Assembly (NCBI RefSeq): GCF_000255295.1
Contig: NC_017030.1
Span: 1,178,001 to 1,242,000 of the forward strand
Length of the DNA stretch: 64,000 bases
DNA from: Corallococcus coralloides DSM 2259
Lineage (GTDB): Bacteria; Myxococcota; Myxococcia; Myxococcales; Myxococcaceae
Direction: 5' to 3'
Position 1 is the stretch's first letter. The number at the start of each line of letters is the position of its first letter. A model generated the notes under the pieces. The model saw nothing but the letters and a program-made list of their open reading frames with translations. It was not told the origin of the DNA and did no database searches. The position numbers and the translations under genes were made by a program. Shown here in pieces: positions 1 to 9,357 of this stretch.

Positions 1-1
1 C

Positions 2-910
2 AACCCGAGCATGGTGCTGGCGCTGGACGCGGTGCCTCGCCTGCCCGCGGTGGTGGTGACGCACCAGAGCGACATCATCCGGCAGAAGGTCGCGGGCGCG
101 CTGTTCCGTCCGTTCGAGTGGATGCTGTACTCGCGCGCGGCGCGGCTGCTGGCCACGAGCGACGCGTACGTGCGCGGCTCGTCGCTGCTGTCGACGTTCA
201 AGTCGAAGGTGCGGGTGCTGCCGCTGGGCATCGAGCTGGAGTCGTACCTGCGGCCTCCTTCCGCGGAAGCGCGCGAGGCCCAGGCGCGATGGACGGCGGA
301 GGCGGCGGGCGGGCCGCTGTGGCTGATGGTGGGGCGGCTCGTCTACTACAAGGGGTTGTTCACGGCGCTGGAGGCGCTGGTGCACGCGCCGGGGCGGCTG
401 GTCATCGTGGGCGAGGGGCCGCTGGCGGAGGAGGGGCGCGCGCGGGCGAAGGCGCTGGGCATTGAAGATCGGGTGACGTGGGCGGGGTACCTGTCGCCGG
501 AGGCGCTGACGGGTGCGTACCGGGCCGCGACGGCCCTGTGGTTCCCGAGCAACGCGCGCAGCGAGGCGTATGGCCTGTCGCAGGTGGAGGCGCTGGCGAG
601 TGGATTGCCCGTGCTCAACACCGCCGTGCCGGACTCCGGCGTGGCGTGGGTGAGCCTGCACGAGCGCACCGGCCTCACGGTGCCCGTGGGAGATGCGCGG
701 GCGCTGGCGGCGGCGGCGCGCCGGTTGGTGGAGGAGCCGGGCCTGCGCGAGCGGCTGTCGCGCGGGGCGCTGGAGCGTGCGCGAGCGGAGTTCGCCCACG
801 ACGTGATGGCGTCGCGCAGCCTGGATCTGTACGCGGAGGCGCTCGGACGGCAGCCGGTGGCGGAGGAGCGGAGCGATGCCTCCGTCCAGCACGTCGCGGG
901 CGGGCGCTGA
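2..910 (+). CDS. Glycosyltransferase family 4, 5'-truncated by the window edge
   Basis: The reading frame is open from base 2 with no start or upstream stop, so the N-terminal part of the first Rossmann domain lies outside the window. What remains is the C-terminal half of a GT-B retaining glycosyltransferase. It has the VGRLVYYKG stretch that opens the nucleotide-sugar-binding domain, the VIVGEGPL strand, and an EAYGLSQVEAL segment that fits the family's E-x7-E donor-binding motif. It is probably a cytoplasmic enzyme adding a sugar to a lipid-linked repeat unit. It is the first of four co-directional glycan genes, and the next gene begins about 10 bases after its stop. Donor and acceptor cannot be predicted. 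Confidence 0.9.
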   Translation, partial: NPSMVLALDAVPRLPAVVVTHQSDIIRQKVAGALFRPFEWMLYSRAARLLATSDAYVRGSSLLSTFKSKVRVLPLGIELESYLRPPSAEAREAQARWTAEAAGGPLWLMVGRLVYYKGLFTALEALVHAPGRLVIVGEGPLAEEGRARAKALGIEDRVTWAGYLSPEALTGAYRAATALWFPSNARSEAYGLSQVEALASGLPVLNTAVPDSGVAWVSLHERTGLTVPVGDARALAAAARRLVEEPGLRERLSRGALERARAEFAHDVMASRSLDLYAEALGRQPVAEERSDASVQHVAGGR

Positions 911-920
911 AGGTCCGCGC

Positions 921-2126
921 ATGCACGGGTCGCGAGCGTCTCATCGTGACGGTTCCGCGGAGGGCGGAGGTGGCTCGTCGCGTGCGTCAGGTGGCGCGCC
1001 GCTGCGCGTGCTGCACGTCTCCAGTGGCAACCTCTACGGCGGCGTCGAGACGCTGTTGCGCACGCTGGCGCTCGCGAGCGCGGACCGGACGGGCGGCGCG
1101 GTGCATGCGTTCGCGCTCTGCTTCGAGGGGCGCATCGCCGAAGAGCTTCGCGCGGCGGGCGCACCGCTGACGCTGCTGGGACCGGCGAAGGTGAGCCGGC
1201 CGTGGCGGGTCTGGGAGGCTCGGCGCTCGCTGATGGCGCTGCTCCAGCGGGAGGCGTTCGACGCGGTGGTGTGTCACGCGGCGTGGCCTCAAGCCATCTT
1301 CGGGCCGGTGGTGCGCACGGCCGGTGTTCCGTTGATCTTCTTCCAGCACGACGCACTGTCGGGCTCGCACTGGGTGGAGCGCTGGGCCCGGGTCACCTCG
1401 CCGGACCTGGCGCTGTGCAACAGCCGCTACACCGCGAGCACGCTTCCGAGCGTGTATCCGCGCACGCCGTGGCGCGTGCTCCATCCGCCCGTCCGCGACG
1501 GTGGCCCGGGCCTCATGGCTTCCGAGCGCACGTCGCTCCGGGGCGAGCTGGGCGCGGACGCGGCGGACGTCGTCATCGTCCATGCCAGCCGCATGCAGGA
1601 GTGGAAGGGGCAGCGGCTGCTCCTCGAAGCGCTGGGCCGGCTGCGCCAGGTGCCTCGCTGGAAGGCGTGGTTCGCTGGCGGTGCGCAGCGCCCGGAAGAA
1701 GTCGCCTACGAAGAGGGCTTGAAGGCCCAGGCCGTGGCCCTGGGCCTTGGGGATCGCGTGCGGTTCCTGGGACAGCGCTCGGATGTTCCCCGTCTGCTTC
1801 GCGCGGCGGAGGTGCACTGTCAGCCCAACACCGGGCCGGAGCCGTTTGGCCTGGCGTTCGTGGAGGCGCTCTACGCCGGTCTTCCCGTGGTCACCACCGC
1901 GTTGGGTGGACCGCTGGAGATCGTCGATGCGTCCTGCGGCGTGCTCGTGCCTCCGACGCCGGACGCCCTGGCCCAGGCGCTGCGCGGGCTCATCGAGGAT
2001 GAAGCGGCTCGGCGGAAGCTGGGCAGCGGTGGCCCTGCTCGCGCGAAGGCGCTGAGCGCGCCGGACGCCTTCCTGTCGGCGCTGGAAGACGCGGTGCGCT
2101 CCGTGGCCCGGGAGTCCGTGGCATGA
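921..2126 (+). CDS. Glycosyltransferase family 4
   Basis: A GT-B fold glycosyltransferase of about 400 residues. The first Rossmann domain begins with RVLHVSSGNLYGGVETLL, where the GGVE loop is typical of GT4. The second domain carries HASRMQEWKGQ and the donor-site motif EPFGLAFVEAL followed by GLPVVTT. I chose the ATG at 921, ten bases after the upstream stop. An in-frame ATG at 876 would overlap the previous gene and add only a low-complexity tail. The stop overlaps the next start by 4 bases (ATGA), so the genes are translationally coupled. The likely role is sugar transfer onto an undecaprenyl-linked glycan; the sugar is unknown. Confidence 0.88.
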   Translation: MHGSRASHRDGSAEGGGGSSRASGGAPLRVLHVSSGNLYGGVETLLRTLALASADRTGGAVHAFALCFEGRIAEELRAAGAPLTLLGPAKVSRPWRVWEARRSLMALLQREAFDAVVCHAAWPQAIFGPVVRTAGVPLIFFQHDALSGSHWVERWARVTSPDLALCNSRYTASTLPSVYPRTPWRVLHPPVRDGGPGLMASERTSLRGELGADAADVVIVHASRMQEWKGQRLLLEALGRLRQVPRWKAWFAGGAQRPEEVAYEEGLKAQAVALGLGDRVRFLGQRSDVPRLLRAAEVHCQPNTGPEPFGLAFVEALYAGLPVVTTALGGPLEIVDASCGVLVPPTPDALAQALRGLIEDEAARRKLGSGGPARAKALSAPDAFLSALEDAVRSVARESVA

Positions 2127-3565
2127 GTGGCGCGAGTCCTCGTCCTCAACTGCGCGGTCCCGGTGTGCTGCATCAGCGGTACGTGCGGCGCGCGCCGGAA
2201 CCCGTGGCGCAGGTCGTGCCGGCTCCGGCGGCGTCTCCGGGGCTGCTCGGTTCGGGCGGCGTGGTGGTGGCGTTCATCGCGATGCTCTTCGTCTGCCAGC
2301 TCGCGCTGCTGGTGGAGGCGCTGGCGCCAGCGCGCGTCATCTTCCGCATCCTGTCGTTCGGCACGAGCCTGGCGCTGCTGGTGCTGGTGAAGGGCCCGCG
2401 CCTCAAGCACCCGGCGATGCCCTTCCTGCTCGCCTCGGCGGGGCTCACCGCGCTGAACTTCTTCCATCCCGGCACCAACACCCCGCTGGCGGCGGCCGCG
2501 CAGCTGGGCATCCAGATCTCCGTGTTCGCGCCCCTCTTCTGGGCGAGCCGCCTGCGCATCGACGCGAAGCTGTTCGGACGCGTCGTCCTGTTGCTCTTCC
2601 TGTTCAACATGGCGAGCGCCTCGCTGGGCATCCTGCAGGTGACCTTCCCCGGCCGCTTCCAGCCCGCCCTGTCCGCCATGGTCGAAAGCCAGGGCGAGGG
2701 CTACGTGCGCAGCCTCCAGTTCGAGACCGCGAGCGGCGCGCGCGTGTTCCGCCCCATGGGACTGACGGACGTCCCGGGCGGAGCCGCCACCGGCGCCTTC
2801 TATTCGGTGCTGCTGGGCGGCGCGTTCCTGCTCAGCCGCCAGGGCATGTCCCGGAAGGTGCTGGGCGCGGCGGGCATCGGAATCGGGCTCATCTGCCTCT
2901 ACCTGGGACAGGTGCGCGTCGCGGCGGTGACGCTGATCGTCTGCATGGCGGCCATGGCGCTGGTGCTCACCGTGAGTGGCCGGTGGGTGCGGCTCGTGGC
3001 CCTGGCCGCGGTCGTGGGTGGTTTCGCGGTGGTGGCCTTCGGCTGGGCCGTCGCGGTCGGCGGCGACGCGGTGCTTACTCGCTGGAGCACGCTCACGGCC
3101 TCCGACCCGTCGCAGGTGTATCACTCCAACCGGGGCCGCTTCCTCGACGAGACCTTCGACCAGGTGCTCCCGGAGTTCCCCCTGGGCGCGGGCCTGGGTC
3201 GCTATGGCATGGCCAACGCCTACTTCGGCGACAACCTCGACCGCGAGAGTCCTCCGCTGTGGGCCGAAATCCAGTGGACGGCGTGGGCGTACGACGGAGG
3301 ATGGCTGGGGCTCGTCTGCTATCCGCTCGCGCTGCTGGCGACGTTGTGGTGGGGCTTCCAGGTGGCGCGGCGCCGCGATGAGTCGGCGGGCGAGTTCTGG
3401 CTCTGGGGCAGCCTCCTCTTCGCGTATGACCTGGGCGCGATCGCGCAGACCTTCAGCTACCAGTTCTTCATGAGCCAGATGGGCATGGAGTTCTGGCTGC
3501 TCAACGCGGCCTTCTTCAGTGCGTACTGGAACCGGAATGCGGCCCTACACCCTCATCGCCGGTGA
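2123..3565 (+). CDS. Polytopic O-antigen polymerase/ligase-like (Wzy-type) membrane protein
   Basis: A 480-residue inner-membrane protein with about ten hydrophobic segments from residue 40 onward. A large loop near residues 325-385 (between bases 3100 and 3280) contains the NRGRFLDETFDQ and PLGAGLGRYGMAN stretches, the kind of motif found in O-antigen ligase/polymerase families. Its position between glycosyltransferases supports polymerisation or transfer of repeat units at the periplasmic face. It starts at an ATGA overlap with the previous gene and its end overlaps the next gene by about 29 bases. The locus has a second Wzy-like gene at 19114, so which one is the true polymerase is open. 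Sequence in this family diverges fast, so the assignment rests on topology and context. Confidence 0.72.
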   Translation: MSGASPRPQLRGPGVLHQRYVRRAPEPVAQVVPAPAASPGLLGSGGVVVAFIAMLFVCQLALLVEALAPARVIFRILSFGTSLALLVLVKGPRLKHPAMPFLLASAGLTALNFFHPGTNTPLAAAAQLGIQISVFAPLFWASRLRIDAKLFGRVVLLLFLFNMASASLGILQVTFPGRFQPALSAMVESQGEGYVRSLQFETASGARVFRPMGLTDVPGGAATGAFYSVLLGGAFLLSRQGMSRKVLGAAGIGIGLICLYLGQVRVAAVTLIVCMAAMALVLTVSGRWVRLVALAAVVGGFAVVAFGWAVAVGGDAVLTRWSTLTASDPSQVYHSNRGRFLDETFDQVLPEFPLGAGLGRYGMANAYFGDNLDRESPPLWAEIQWTAWAYDGGWLGLVCYPLALLATLWWGFQVARRRDESAGEFWLWGSLLFAYDLGAIAQTFSYQFFMSQMGMEFWLLNAAFFSAYWNRNAALHPHRR

Positions 3566-4670
3566 CTTCGTCTCCACCGGAGGCATGGACCGCGCGAACC
3601 TCGCGCTGGCGGACTGGCTCGCGCGCCAGGGCGGCCCCGTGCGGCTGGTGGCGCACCGGGTGGAGGATTCGCTCCTGCGCTACCCCAACGTGCACTTCGT
3701 CCGCGTGCCCAAGCCCGCGAACGCGTACCTGCTGGGCGAGCCGTTGCTCGACGCCGTGGGACGCCTCTGGGCCGCGCGCACGCTGGCGCAGGGCGGACAG
3801 GTGGTGGCCAACGGCGGCAACTGCGAGGTGGCCGCCGCCAACTGGGTCCACTACGTCCACGCCGCGCACGCGCCCGAGCCCGCCGGCAGTCCGCTGCGCA
3901 GGCTGAAGGGCCACGTGAGCCACCGGATGCACCTGCGCAGCGAGCAGCGCGCGTTGCGCCGGGCGCGGATCATCCTGGCGAACTCGGAGCGCACGCGGCA
4001 GGACCTGCTGGCCGCCACGGGCGTGGAGGCATCCCGCGTCCACGTCGTGTACCTGGGCGGCGACCCGACGCGCTTCCCGTCCACGACTCCCGTGCTTCGC
4101 CGCGAGGCGCGCGCATCCCTGGGTTGGCCTCAAGACCGGCGGGTGGCGCTGTTCGTGGGCGCGCTGGGAGACCGGCGCAAGGGCTTCGACACGCTCTTCC
4201 ATGCGTGGGCCCGGCTGTGCGCACGACGCGAGTGGGACGTGGACCTGTGCGTCGTGGGGACGGGTGCGCAGCGCGAATCATGGGAACGCGCGGCGCGTGA
4301 GCAGGGCCTGGGCGAGCGGATCCGCTTCCTGGGCTTCCGCGACGACGTGCCCCGCCTGATGGCCGCCGCGGACCTGCTGGTGTCCCCCACGCGCTACGAG
4401 TCCTATGGCCTGGGCGTGCACGAAGCGCTGTGCGTGGGCATCCCCGCGCTGGTGAGCCGCTCGGCGGGCGTGGCGGAGCGCTTCCCGTCCTCGCTCCAGG
4501 GGCTGTTGCTGGATGACCCCGAGGACTCGGGCGAGCTGGTGCGGCGCCTGGACGAGTGGCGGTCGCGCGGCGGGGACTGGATGCCCGCCGTGGCCGCGCT
4601 GTCTTCGGAGCTGCGGGCCTGGACGTGGGACGCGATGGCCGCGGCGGTGGTGGCCCGGCTGGAGGCGTGA
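3537..4670 (+). CDS. Glycosyltransferase family 4
   Basis: A GT-B enzyme of about 377 residues. The N-terminal segment reads MRPYTLIAGDFVSTGGMDRAN, where GGMDRAN replaces the more usual GG(V/A)E/R loop. The C-terminal domain has the LFVGALGDRRKGFD strand and a donor motif in YESYGLGVHEAL followed by GIPALVS. The ATG at 3537 gives a natural GT4 N-terminus; a GTG at 3519 would add six residues. It overlaps the end of the Wzy-like gene and is the last gene of the plus-strand run. Its stop lies 3 bases from the stop of the convergent gene, leaving no room for a separate terminator. Confidence 0.87.
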   Translation: MRPYTLIAGDFVSTGGMDRANLALADWLARQGGPVRLVAHRVEDSLLRYPNVHFVRVPKPANAYLLGEPLLDAVGRLWAARTLAQGGQVVANGGNCEVAAANWVHYVHAAHAPEPAGSPLRRLKGHVSHRMHLRSEQRALRRARIILANSERTRQDLLAATGVEASRVHVVYLGGDPTRFPSTTPVLRREARASLGWPQDRRVALFVGALGDRRKGFDTLFHAWARLCARREWDVDLCVVGTGAQRESWERAAREQGLGERIRFLGFRDDVPRLMAAADLLVSPTRYESYGLGVHEALCVGIPALVSRSAGVAERFPSSLQGLLLDDPEDSGELVRRLDEWRSRGGDWMPAVAALSSELRAWTWDAMAAAVVARLEA

Positions 4671-4673
4671 GCC

Positions 4674-5825
4674 TCAGGCTCCGCGCTCGAGCACCTGCTC
4701 GAAGAAGTCGAGGTGCGCCTTGGCGACGACCGGCCAGGCGAAGCGGGACACGGCCCGCTCCCGGCCTCGCGCGGACAGCTCCTGGCGCTGCGCGGGACTC
4801 TCCAGCAGCTCCTCGAGCGCGGTGATCCATGCACCGCCGTACGCCTCCGGCAGGATGCGCCCGGCATCCCCCACGGTGTGCGGAATCTCACCGGAGTCGC
4901 TGGCGAACACGGGCACGCCACACGCGAAGGCCTCCGCGAGCATGCGGCCGAACTGCTCCTTCCACGCGGGCGTCGTCTGGCTGGGCGCGCAGAGCACGTC
5001 CATGGCGTTGAGCGCGCGAGGCACCTCCGCGTGCTTCACGCCCGTGATGATGCGCACGCGGTCCCCGTGGCGCGCGGCCCATGCGCGCAGGTCCACCTCC
5101 AGGGGGCCTCCGCCGACGAAGAGGGCTCGCCAGGGCGTGGCCATCCTGTCGAGCGCATCCATGAGGAGGCGCAGGCCCTTCTCCGGCACGAAGCGGCCCA
5201 GGTAGCCCACCACGGGCGGCCCTTCGGACGTCCAGCCCAGCCGTTCGCGGAAGGCGCGGCCCGCCTCCGGATCCGGGCGGAAGTGCTCCACGTCCACGCC
5301 CACGGGGATGAAGCGCGAGGGGCGCTGCTCGTAGCCGGGCCGGGCGAGGAGGTTGTCGTGCACCGTCTGGCCCCAGGCGATCCACCCCGCGGCCCGGCGC
5401 ACGACGAAGCGCTCGGCCTGCGCGAAGGGCGGGGGATAGCGTTTGGTCAGGTTCTGGAACGTGCAGAAGACGAGCGGCACATGGGCCGGCGTCATCATCG
5501 CCACCTCCAGGCCGGAGAGCACGTAGGGCTCCTCCCACAGGTGCACCAGGTCCGCGCCCCGCGACAGGTGCGCATGCACCTCCGGCCCGTAGACGAAGCC
5601 GTGCAGCGAGCGGCTGAAGTACGCGGGCACGCCCTCCAGGTTCACGGCCTCGTGAGGGTCACGCTGGAGCACCAGCGGGCTCAGGTCTCCGTGGAAGGAC
5701 TTCGGCGCCACGGCGGTGACGTCCCAGCGGCCGGCGCCCACGCGGGCCATCTCGTTGGCCAGTCGCCGGTTGAGGGTGACGACGTAGGAGTGCGAGACGG
5801 TGACGAGCTTCCGGGGACGCATCAT
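4674..5825 (-). CDS. Glycosyltransferase family 4
   Basis: A 383-residue GT-B glycosyltransferase and the last gene of the minus-strand operon. The N-terminus reads RKLVTVSHSYVVTLNRRLANEM, and the second domain opens with VVGYLGRFVPEKGL and VGGGPLE. The donor region is QTTPAWKEQFGRMLAEAFACGVPVFASDSGEIP, with an atypically spaced Glu pair. The start overlaps the upstream stop by 4 bases (ATG over TGA), so translation is coupled. It probably acts in the cytoplasm on the same lipid-linked glycan as its neighbours. Substrate unknown. Confidence 0.88.
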   Translation of the reverse strand: MMRPRKLVTVSHSYVVTLNRRLANEMARVGAGRWDVTAVAPKSFHGDLSPLVLQRDPHEAVNLEGVPAYFSRSLHGFVYGPEVHAHLSRGADLVHLWEEPYVLSGLEVAMMTPAHVPLVFCTFQNLTKRYPPPFAQAERFVVRRAAGWIAWGQTVHDNLLARPGYEQRPSRFIPVGVDVEHFRPDPEAGRAFRERLGWTSEGPPVVGYLGRFVPEKGLRLLMDALDRMATPWRALFVGGGPLEVDLRAWAARHGDRVRIITGVKHAEVPRALNAMDVLCAPSQTTPAWKEQFGRMLAEAFACGVPVFASDSGEIPHTVGDAGRILPEAYGGAWITALEELLESPAQRQELSARGRERAVSRFAWPVVAKAHLDFFEQVLERGA

Positions 5826-7057
5826 GAGTGCCCTCGCGCGGGGACGAGGCTCCGGTACACGGCGAGGATGTCCCGGGCATAGCGCTCACGGGAGAAGCGG
5901 CGCACGGCGGTGTGGCGGGCCGCGCGGGCCAGGGTGTCTCGCAAGGCTTCGTCCTCCAGCAGCCGGCGCAGGGCCGCCGCGAGCGTGTTCGCGTTGCCGG
6001 GCTCGATGGCCAGCACGTCCTCGCCATCCCGCAGCGCTTCGGCCGCGCCGCTCGACTTCGAGATGACGGCGGCCCGGCCGCAGGCGAGCGCCTCCGCGAT
6101 GGTGAGGCCGAAGGGTTCGCGGCGGGTGCTCGCGTGCACGAAGACGTCCAGGGCCCGGTAGACGCGGGCGGGCTCGGGCTGGAAGGGCACGAAGCCCACG
6201 CGGCCCGTGAGGCCGTGGCGCTCCACCTGTTCGCGAAGCTCCGCGTCGGTGAACTGCGAGCCGGCCGTGCGGTAGAGCGGCGCGCCCACCAGGTAGAAGC
6301 GCACGGGCAGGGCCGGTGCCTGACGCGCCAGCAGGGCCGCGGCCTCCAGGAAGACGTCGTGCCCCTTCCAACGCGCGTACGTGGCCACGAGCCCCACGCG
6401 CAGCGTTCCCGGAGGCGCGGGAGGCAGCCCGGCCAGTGCATCCAGGTGCGCGCCATCTCCGGCGGCCGGAGAGAACCGCTCCACGTCCACGCCGTTGGGC
6501 ACGACATGCACGGGCACCTTCCCGAGCACCATGCGCGCGTCATCGCCCACGGCCTGCGAGTTCGCGATGGCGGCCGAGGCCAACGGATGCAGGCCGGAGA
6601 GCGCGCGCCGCACGAGCGGACGCTCACCGAGGAAGTCGTGCACGTGCCACACGCGTGGAACCGGCAGCCCGGTGGTGGCCGCGCTCAGCAGGTGGGTCTT
6701 GATGCCATTGGAGTGCAGCAGGTCCGGCGCCGCGTCACGCACCGCACGCCGCAGGTCGAGGCCGTAGCGGGTCAGCAGCAGGGGCGTGGGGGCAAGCTCT
6801 CGCGCGAAGCGAAAGAGGCCCGCGCGGCCCTGTTCCCGCAGCCCGCTGTCCCCGAGCGCGGACAGGCGGTCGGGCAGGGCGAGCACGCGGGCCTCCACAC
6901 CGAGCCCTCGGGCCGTCTCCACCAGGGGCCCGTCCGTGCCCGCGATGAGGTGCAGCGACAGCCCGGGGTCCTGCGTGCGCAGGCACGCGAGGAGATCCAC
7001 GAGTGCGCGCTCGGCACCGCCCAGGATTCCCACGGGATTGAGGAACAGGATCCGCAC
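5822..7057 (-). CDS. Glycosyltransferase family 4
   Basis: A 411-residue GT4 enzyme. It starts MRILFLNPVGILGGAERAL, the classic first strand plus GGAE loop. It has HSNGIKTHLL and VPNGVDVERF in the first domain and hinge, GLVATYARWKGHD at the opening of the second domain, and the donor motif EPFGLTIAEALACGRA. It lies 15 bases downstream of the previous minus-strand gene and overlaps the next by 4 bases. Likely a cytoplasmic sugar transferase in glycan assembly; specificity cannot be told. Confidence 0.9.
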   Translation of the reverse strand: MRILFLNPVGILGGAERALVDLLACLRTQDPGLSLHLIAGTDGPLVETARGLGVEARVLALPDRLSALGDSGLREQGRAGLFRFARELAPTPLLLTRYGLDLRRAVRDAAPDLLHSNGIKTHLLSAATTGLPVPRVWHVHDFLGERPLVRRALSGLHPLASAAIANSQAVGDDARMVLGKVPVHVVPNGVDVERFSPAAGDGAHLDALAGLPPAPPGTLRVGLVATYARWKGHDVFLEAAALLARQAPALPVRFYLVGAPLYRTAGSQFTDAELREQVERHGLTGRVGFVPFQPEPARVYRALDVFVHASTRREPFGLTIAEALACGRAAVISKSSGAAEALRDGEDVLAIEPGNANTLAAALRRLLEDEALRDTLARAARHTAVRRFSRERYARDILAVYRSLVPARGHS

Positions 7058-7072
7058 GCGGACGCGACCGAA

Positions 7073-8224
7073 TCAGACCCGCCCGGTGCGGTCAAGGCGA
7101 TGCAGATACGCGTCCAGCACGGTGCGCGCATGGGCGCTCCACGTGAAGCGCGCGGCCCGTGCATGCCGCGTCTCCGCGGATGGCGCGGGCACGCGGCCCG
7201 TGAGCAGGGCATCCACCGTCTCCGCCCAGGCGGCCACGTCGCCCACCGGGCAGTACGTGCAGGCGTCGGCGCCCACTTCGCGCAGCACCGGCAGGTCGCT
7301 GGCCACCACGGGGACACCACACGCCAGCGCTTCGATGACGGGCAGGCCGAAGCCCTCCGCGTCACTGGGCACCAGCACCGCGCGGGCGCGCCGGTACAGG
7401 CCCGCGAGCGTGGCCCGCTCCTGCCGGGGCGGTTGCAGCAGCGCGTCCTTCAAGCCGAGCCGCGCCACCTGTGCCTGTTGGGCCGCGTCCAGTTCTCCGC
7501 CCTGCTGCACCAGCATGAGGTCCGGATGCCGGGCGCGCAGCGCCGCGAAGACGTCGAAGAGCACGTCCAGGCGTTTGCGACGGATGGCGCTGCCCACGTG
7601 CAGCAGATACGGCCGGCCCTTCAGCGGTGCGAGCACGGCTTCGCTGGCGTCTCCGGGAACGGAGTCGAGCCGGTACTCCGGCGAGACTCCGTAGGGCGCC
7701 CACACCAAGCGCTCGGGAGGCACCACGCCGTGCGCGAGCAGCTCGTCGCGGACCTGCTGCGTGCTGTGGAAGACGATGGCCGCGCGCTCCAGGCCCTTGA
7801 GCGTGGCTCTCGCCATCAGGCGGAACCACGTGGGGCGCGGTTCGCGATGGGGTTCCAGGACGGAACGGAAGGCGTCCAGGTCATGGCAGAAGACGCCGGT
7901 GCGCTCCGAGGGCAGCGTGTGGACGAGCTGCGCGTAGGTGTGGTCCACGACATGGAACGCATCGGGGCCAACGCGCTCCCGCAGCAGTCGCGCGGGATAG
8001 AGGCCGAAGCGGGTGAGCAGCCGGTCCGCGTTGAAGGCGGCCTTGCGGCTGCCCACGCGGGGCAGGGTGCGCACGGCGTGGGGAATGGACGGACGCACGC
8101 GGGTGACGCCGACCTCGGAGGGAAACGCCGACAGCCCCTCCACGAGCGCTTCGCCCACCAGGTCCATGCTGGGCCAGCCCTCCTCGCGCGGATCCATCAG
8201 GACCTTCAACCTCAAGGTGCTCAC
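7073..8224 (-). CDS. Glycosyltransferase family 4 (mannosyltransferase-like)
   Basis: A 383-residue GT4 protein beginning at a GTG that overlaps the upstream stop (GTGA). The second domain shows YLLHVGSAIRRKRLDVLFD, and the donor site reads PSDAEGFGLPVIEALACGVPVVASDLPVLREV. That block is common in mannosyltransferase-like GT4 enzymes, but this does not prove the donor. It is the third gene of the minus-strand glycan operon that starts with the flippase. A 15-base gap separates it from the next gene, the only gap in an otherwise overlapping run. Confidence 0.9.
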   Translation of the reverse strand: MSTLRLKVLMDPREEGWPSMDLVGEALVEGLSAFPSEVGVTRVRPSIPHAVRTLPRVGSRKAAFNADRLLTRFGLYPARLLRERVGPDAFHVVDHTYAQLVHTLPSERTGVFCHDLDAFRSVLEPHREPRPTWFRLMARATLKGLERAAIVFHSTQQVRDELLAHGVVPPERLVWAPYGVSPEYRLDSVPGDASEAVLAPLKGRPYLLHVGSAIRRKRLDVLFDVFAALRARHPDLMLVQQGGELDAAQQAQVARLGLKDALLQPPRQERATLAGLYRRARAVLVPSDAEGFGLPVIEALACGVPVVASDLPVLREVGADACTYCPVGDVAAWAETVDALLTGRVPAPSAETRHARAARFTWSAHARTVLDAYLHRLDRTGRV

Positions 8225-9357
8225 GCGGTGCCCCCGCGACGCAGCAGGTGCGCCACCGTGTGCTCCAGCGCGAAGTGCTCCCGGTACACGCGCGCCGCGC
8301 GCTCACCCAGGGCCCGGCGCTCGTCCCCGTGCTCCAACAGGTGCTCTGCGAGCTTCAGTAGCGCAGCGGGGGATGCGTCCTCCGCGAGCGCCACCGGCCG
8401 CAGCTCGCGCCACAGCGTTTCGCTCAGATGCCCGGTGTTCGTGACGATGGGCAGTCCCAGTCCCAGGCCTCCCATCGCGCTGCTGCGCCGGGCGCTGACG
8501 CCGTCGGGGTAGGGCTGCACCAGCAGCTCCGCCGCGCGCAGGTGCACGGCCACGGCCTCCGGTGCCAGCCCGTCCCTTGCGTGGAGCCTTCGGGCCAGCG
8601 CGGGATGCTTCCGCCCCAGCGACTCGCTCCAGGCCTGACTGCCCCGGCCCAGCAGCAGCGCCTGCCGTCGCTCATCCCGCTGCAACAACGGCACGAGCAC
8701 CGCCTCCAGCGGACCCGCGATGGTCCCGCCATACGTGCCGAAGTGCGCCACCGTGGGGCCATCCCCCAGTGCCTCCCGCACCGCGCGCACGGCTTCCTCC
8801 GGCACGTCGAGGGGCAGGGGACTGGGAATGGGACACCACCGCGCCTGGGACCGCAGTGGCTCCGGCAGGTGCTCCGCCCAGGTGGGGATGGAGACGTAGG
8901 CGCGCTCCACGCCGAGCGCCAGCGTGCGCAGCATCACCCGCGTGACTCCCGCGAGCAGCTGGTGCTTCCACGGCGCGCCCGGACTCCACGGGTACACCGC
9001 TTCATGGAGGAACAGCTCGCGTTCGTCCTGCCGCCTCGCCGCGAACCAGGCGCAGAGCGGCACGTTCATCGCCTTCATTCCGAACGCGTGCGGCACGTAC
9101 AGGAGCAGCAGCCTTCGGGGCCCTGGCAGCGCATCCAGCTCACGCGTCAGGCGCACCAGCCCCGGCGGCGTGAAGAGGCCGGGCCAACGGTGAACGGTCA
9201 CGCCCTGATCATCCGTGAGCCCGTCGGCCCCAGGCGTCCAGACGTGCACCGTCTCCCCTGCCTTCAAGAGCGCGTGGGCGATGCTCCGGGTGTGGTCGGA
9301 GACGCCGCCGGGGGCCGGCGGATACTCCCCCGTCAACAGATGCCACGCGCGGCTCAC
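8221..9357 (-). CDS. Glycosyltransferase, GT4-like, with degenerate donor motif
   Basis: A 378-residue protein starting at a GTG within a GTGA overlap with the flippase gene. The N-terminus HLLTGEYPPAPGGVSDHTRSI is a GT-B first strand with a GGVSD loop. The second half keeps VAHFGTYGG and a glycine-rich GLGLGLPIVT segment. The usual E-x7-E pair is not evident: the equivalent segment is QPYPDGVSARRSSAMGGLG. It may therefore be a divergent glycosyltransferase or an inactive partner. Position in the operon supports a role in the same polysaccharide. Confidence 0.8.
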   Translation of the reverse strand: MSRAWHLLTGEYPPAPGGVSDHTRSIAHALLKAGETVHVWTPGADGLTDDQGVTVHRWPGLFTPPGLVRLTRELDALPGPRRLLLLYVPHAFGMKAMNVPLCAWFAARRQDERELFLHEAVYPWSPGAPWKHQLLAGVTRVMLRTLALGVERAYVSIPTWAEHLPEPLRSQARWCPIPSPLPLDVPEEAVRAVREALGDGPTVAHFGTYGGTIAGPLEAVLVPLLQRDERRQALLLGRGSQAWSESLGRKHPALARRLHARDGLAPEAVAVHLRAAELLVQPYPDGVSARRSSAMGGLGLGLPIVTNTGHLSETLWRELRPVALAEDASPAALLKLAEHLLEHGDERRALGERAARVYREHFALEHTVAHLLRRGGTA

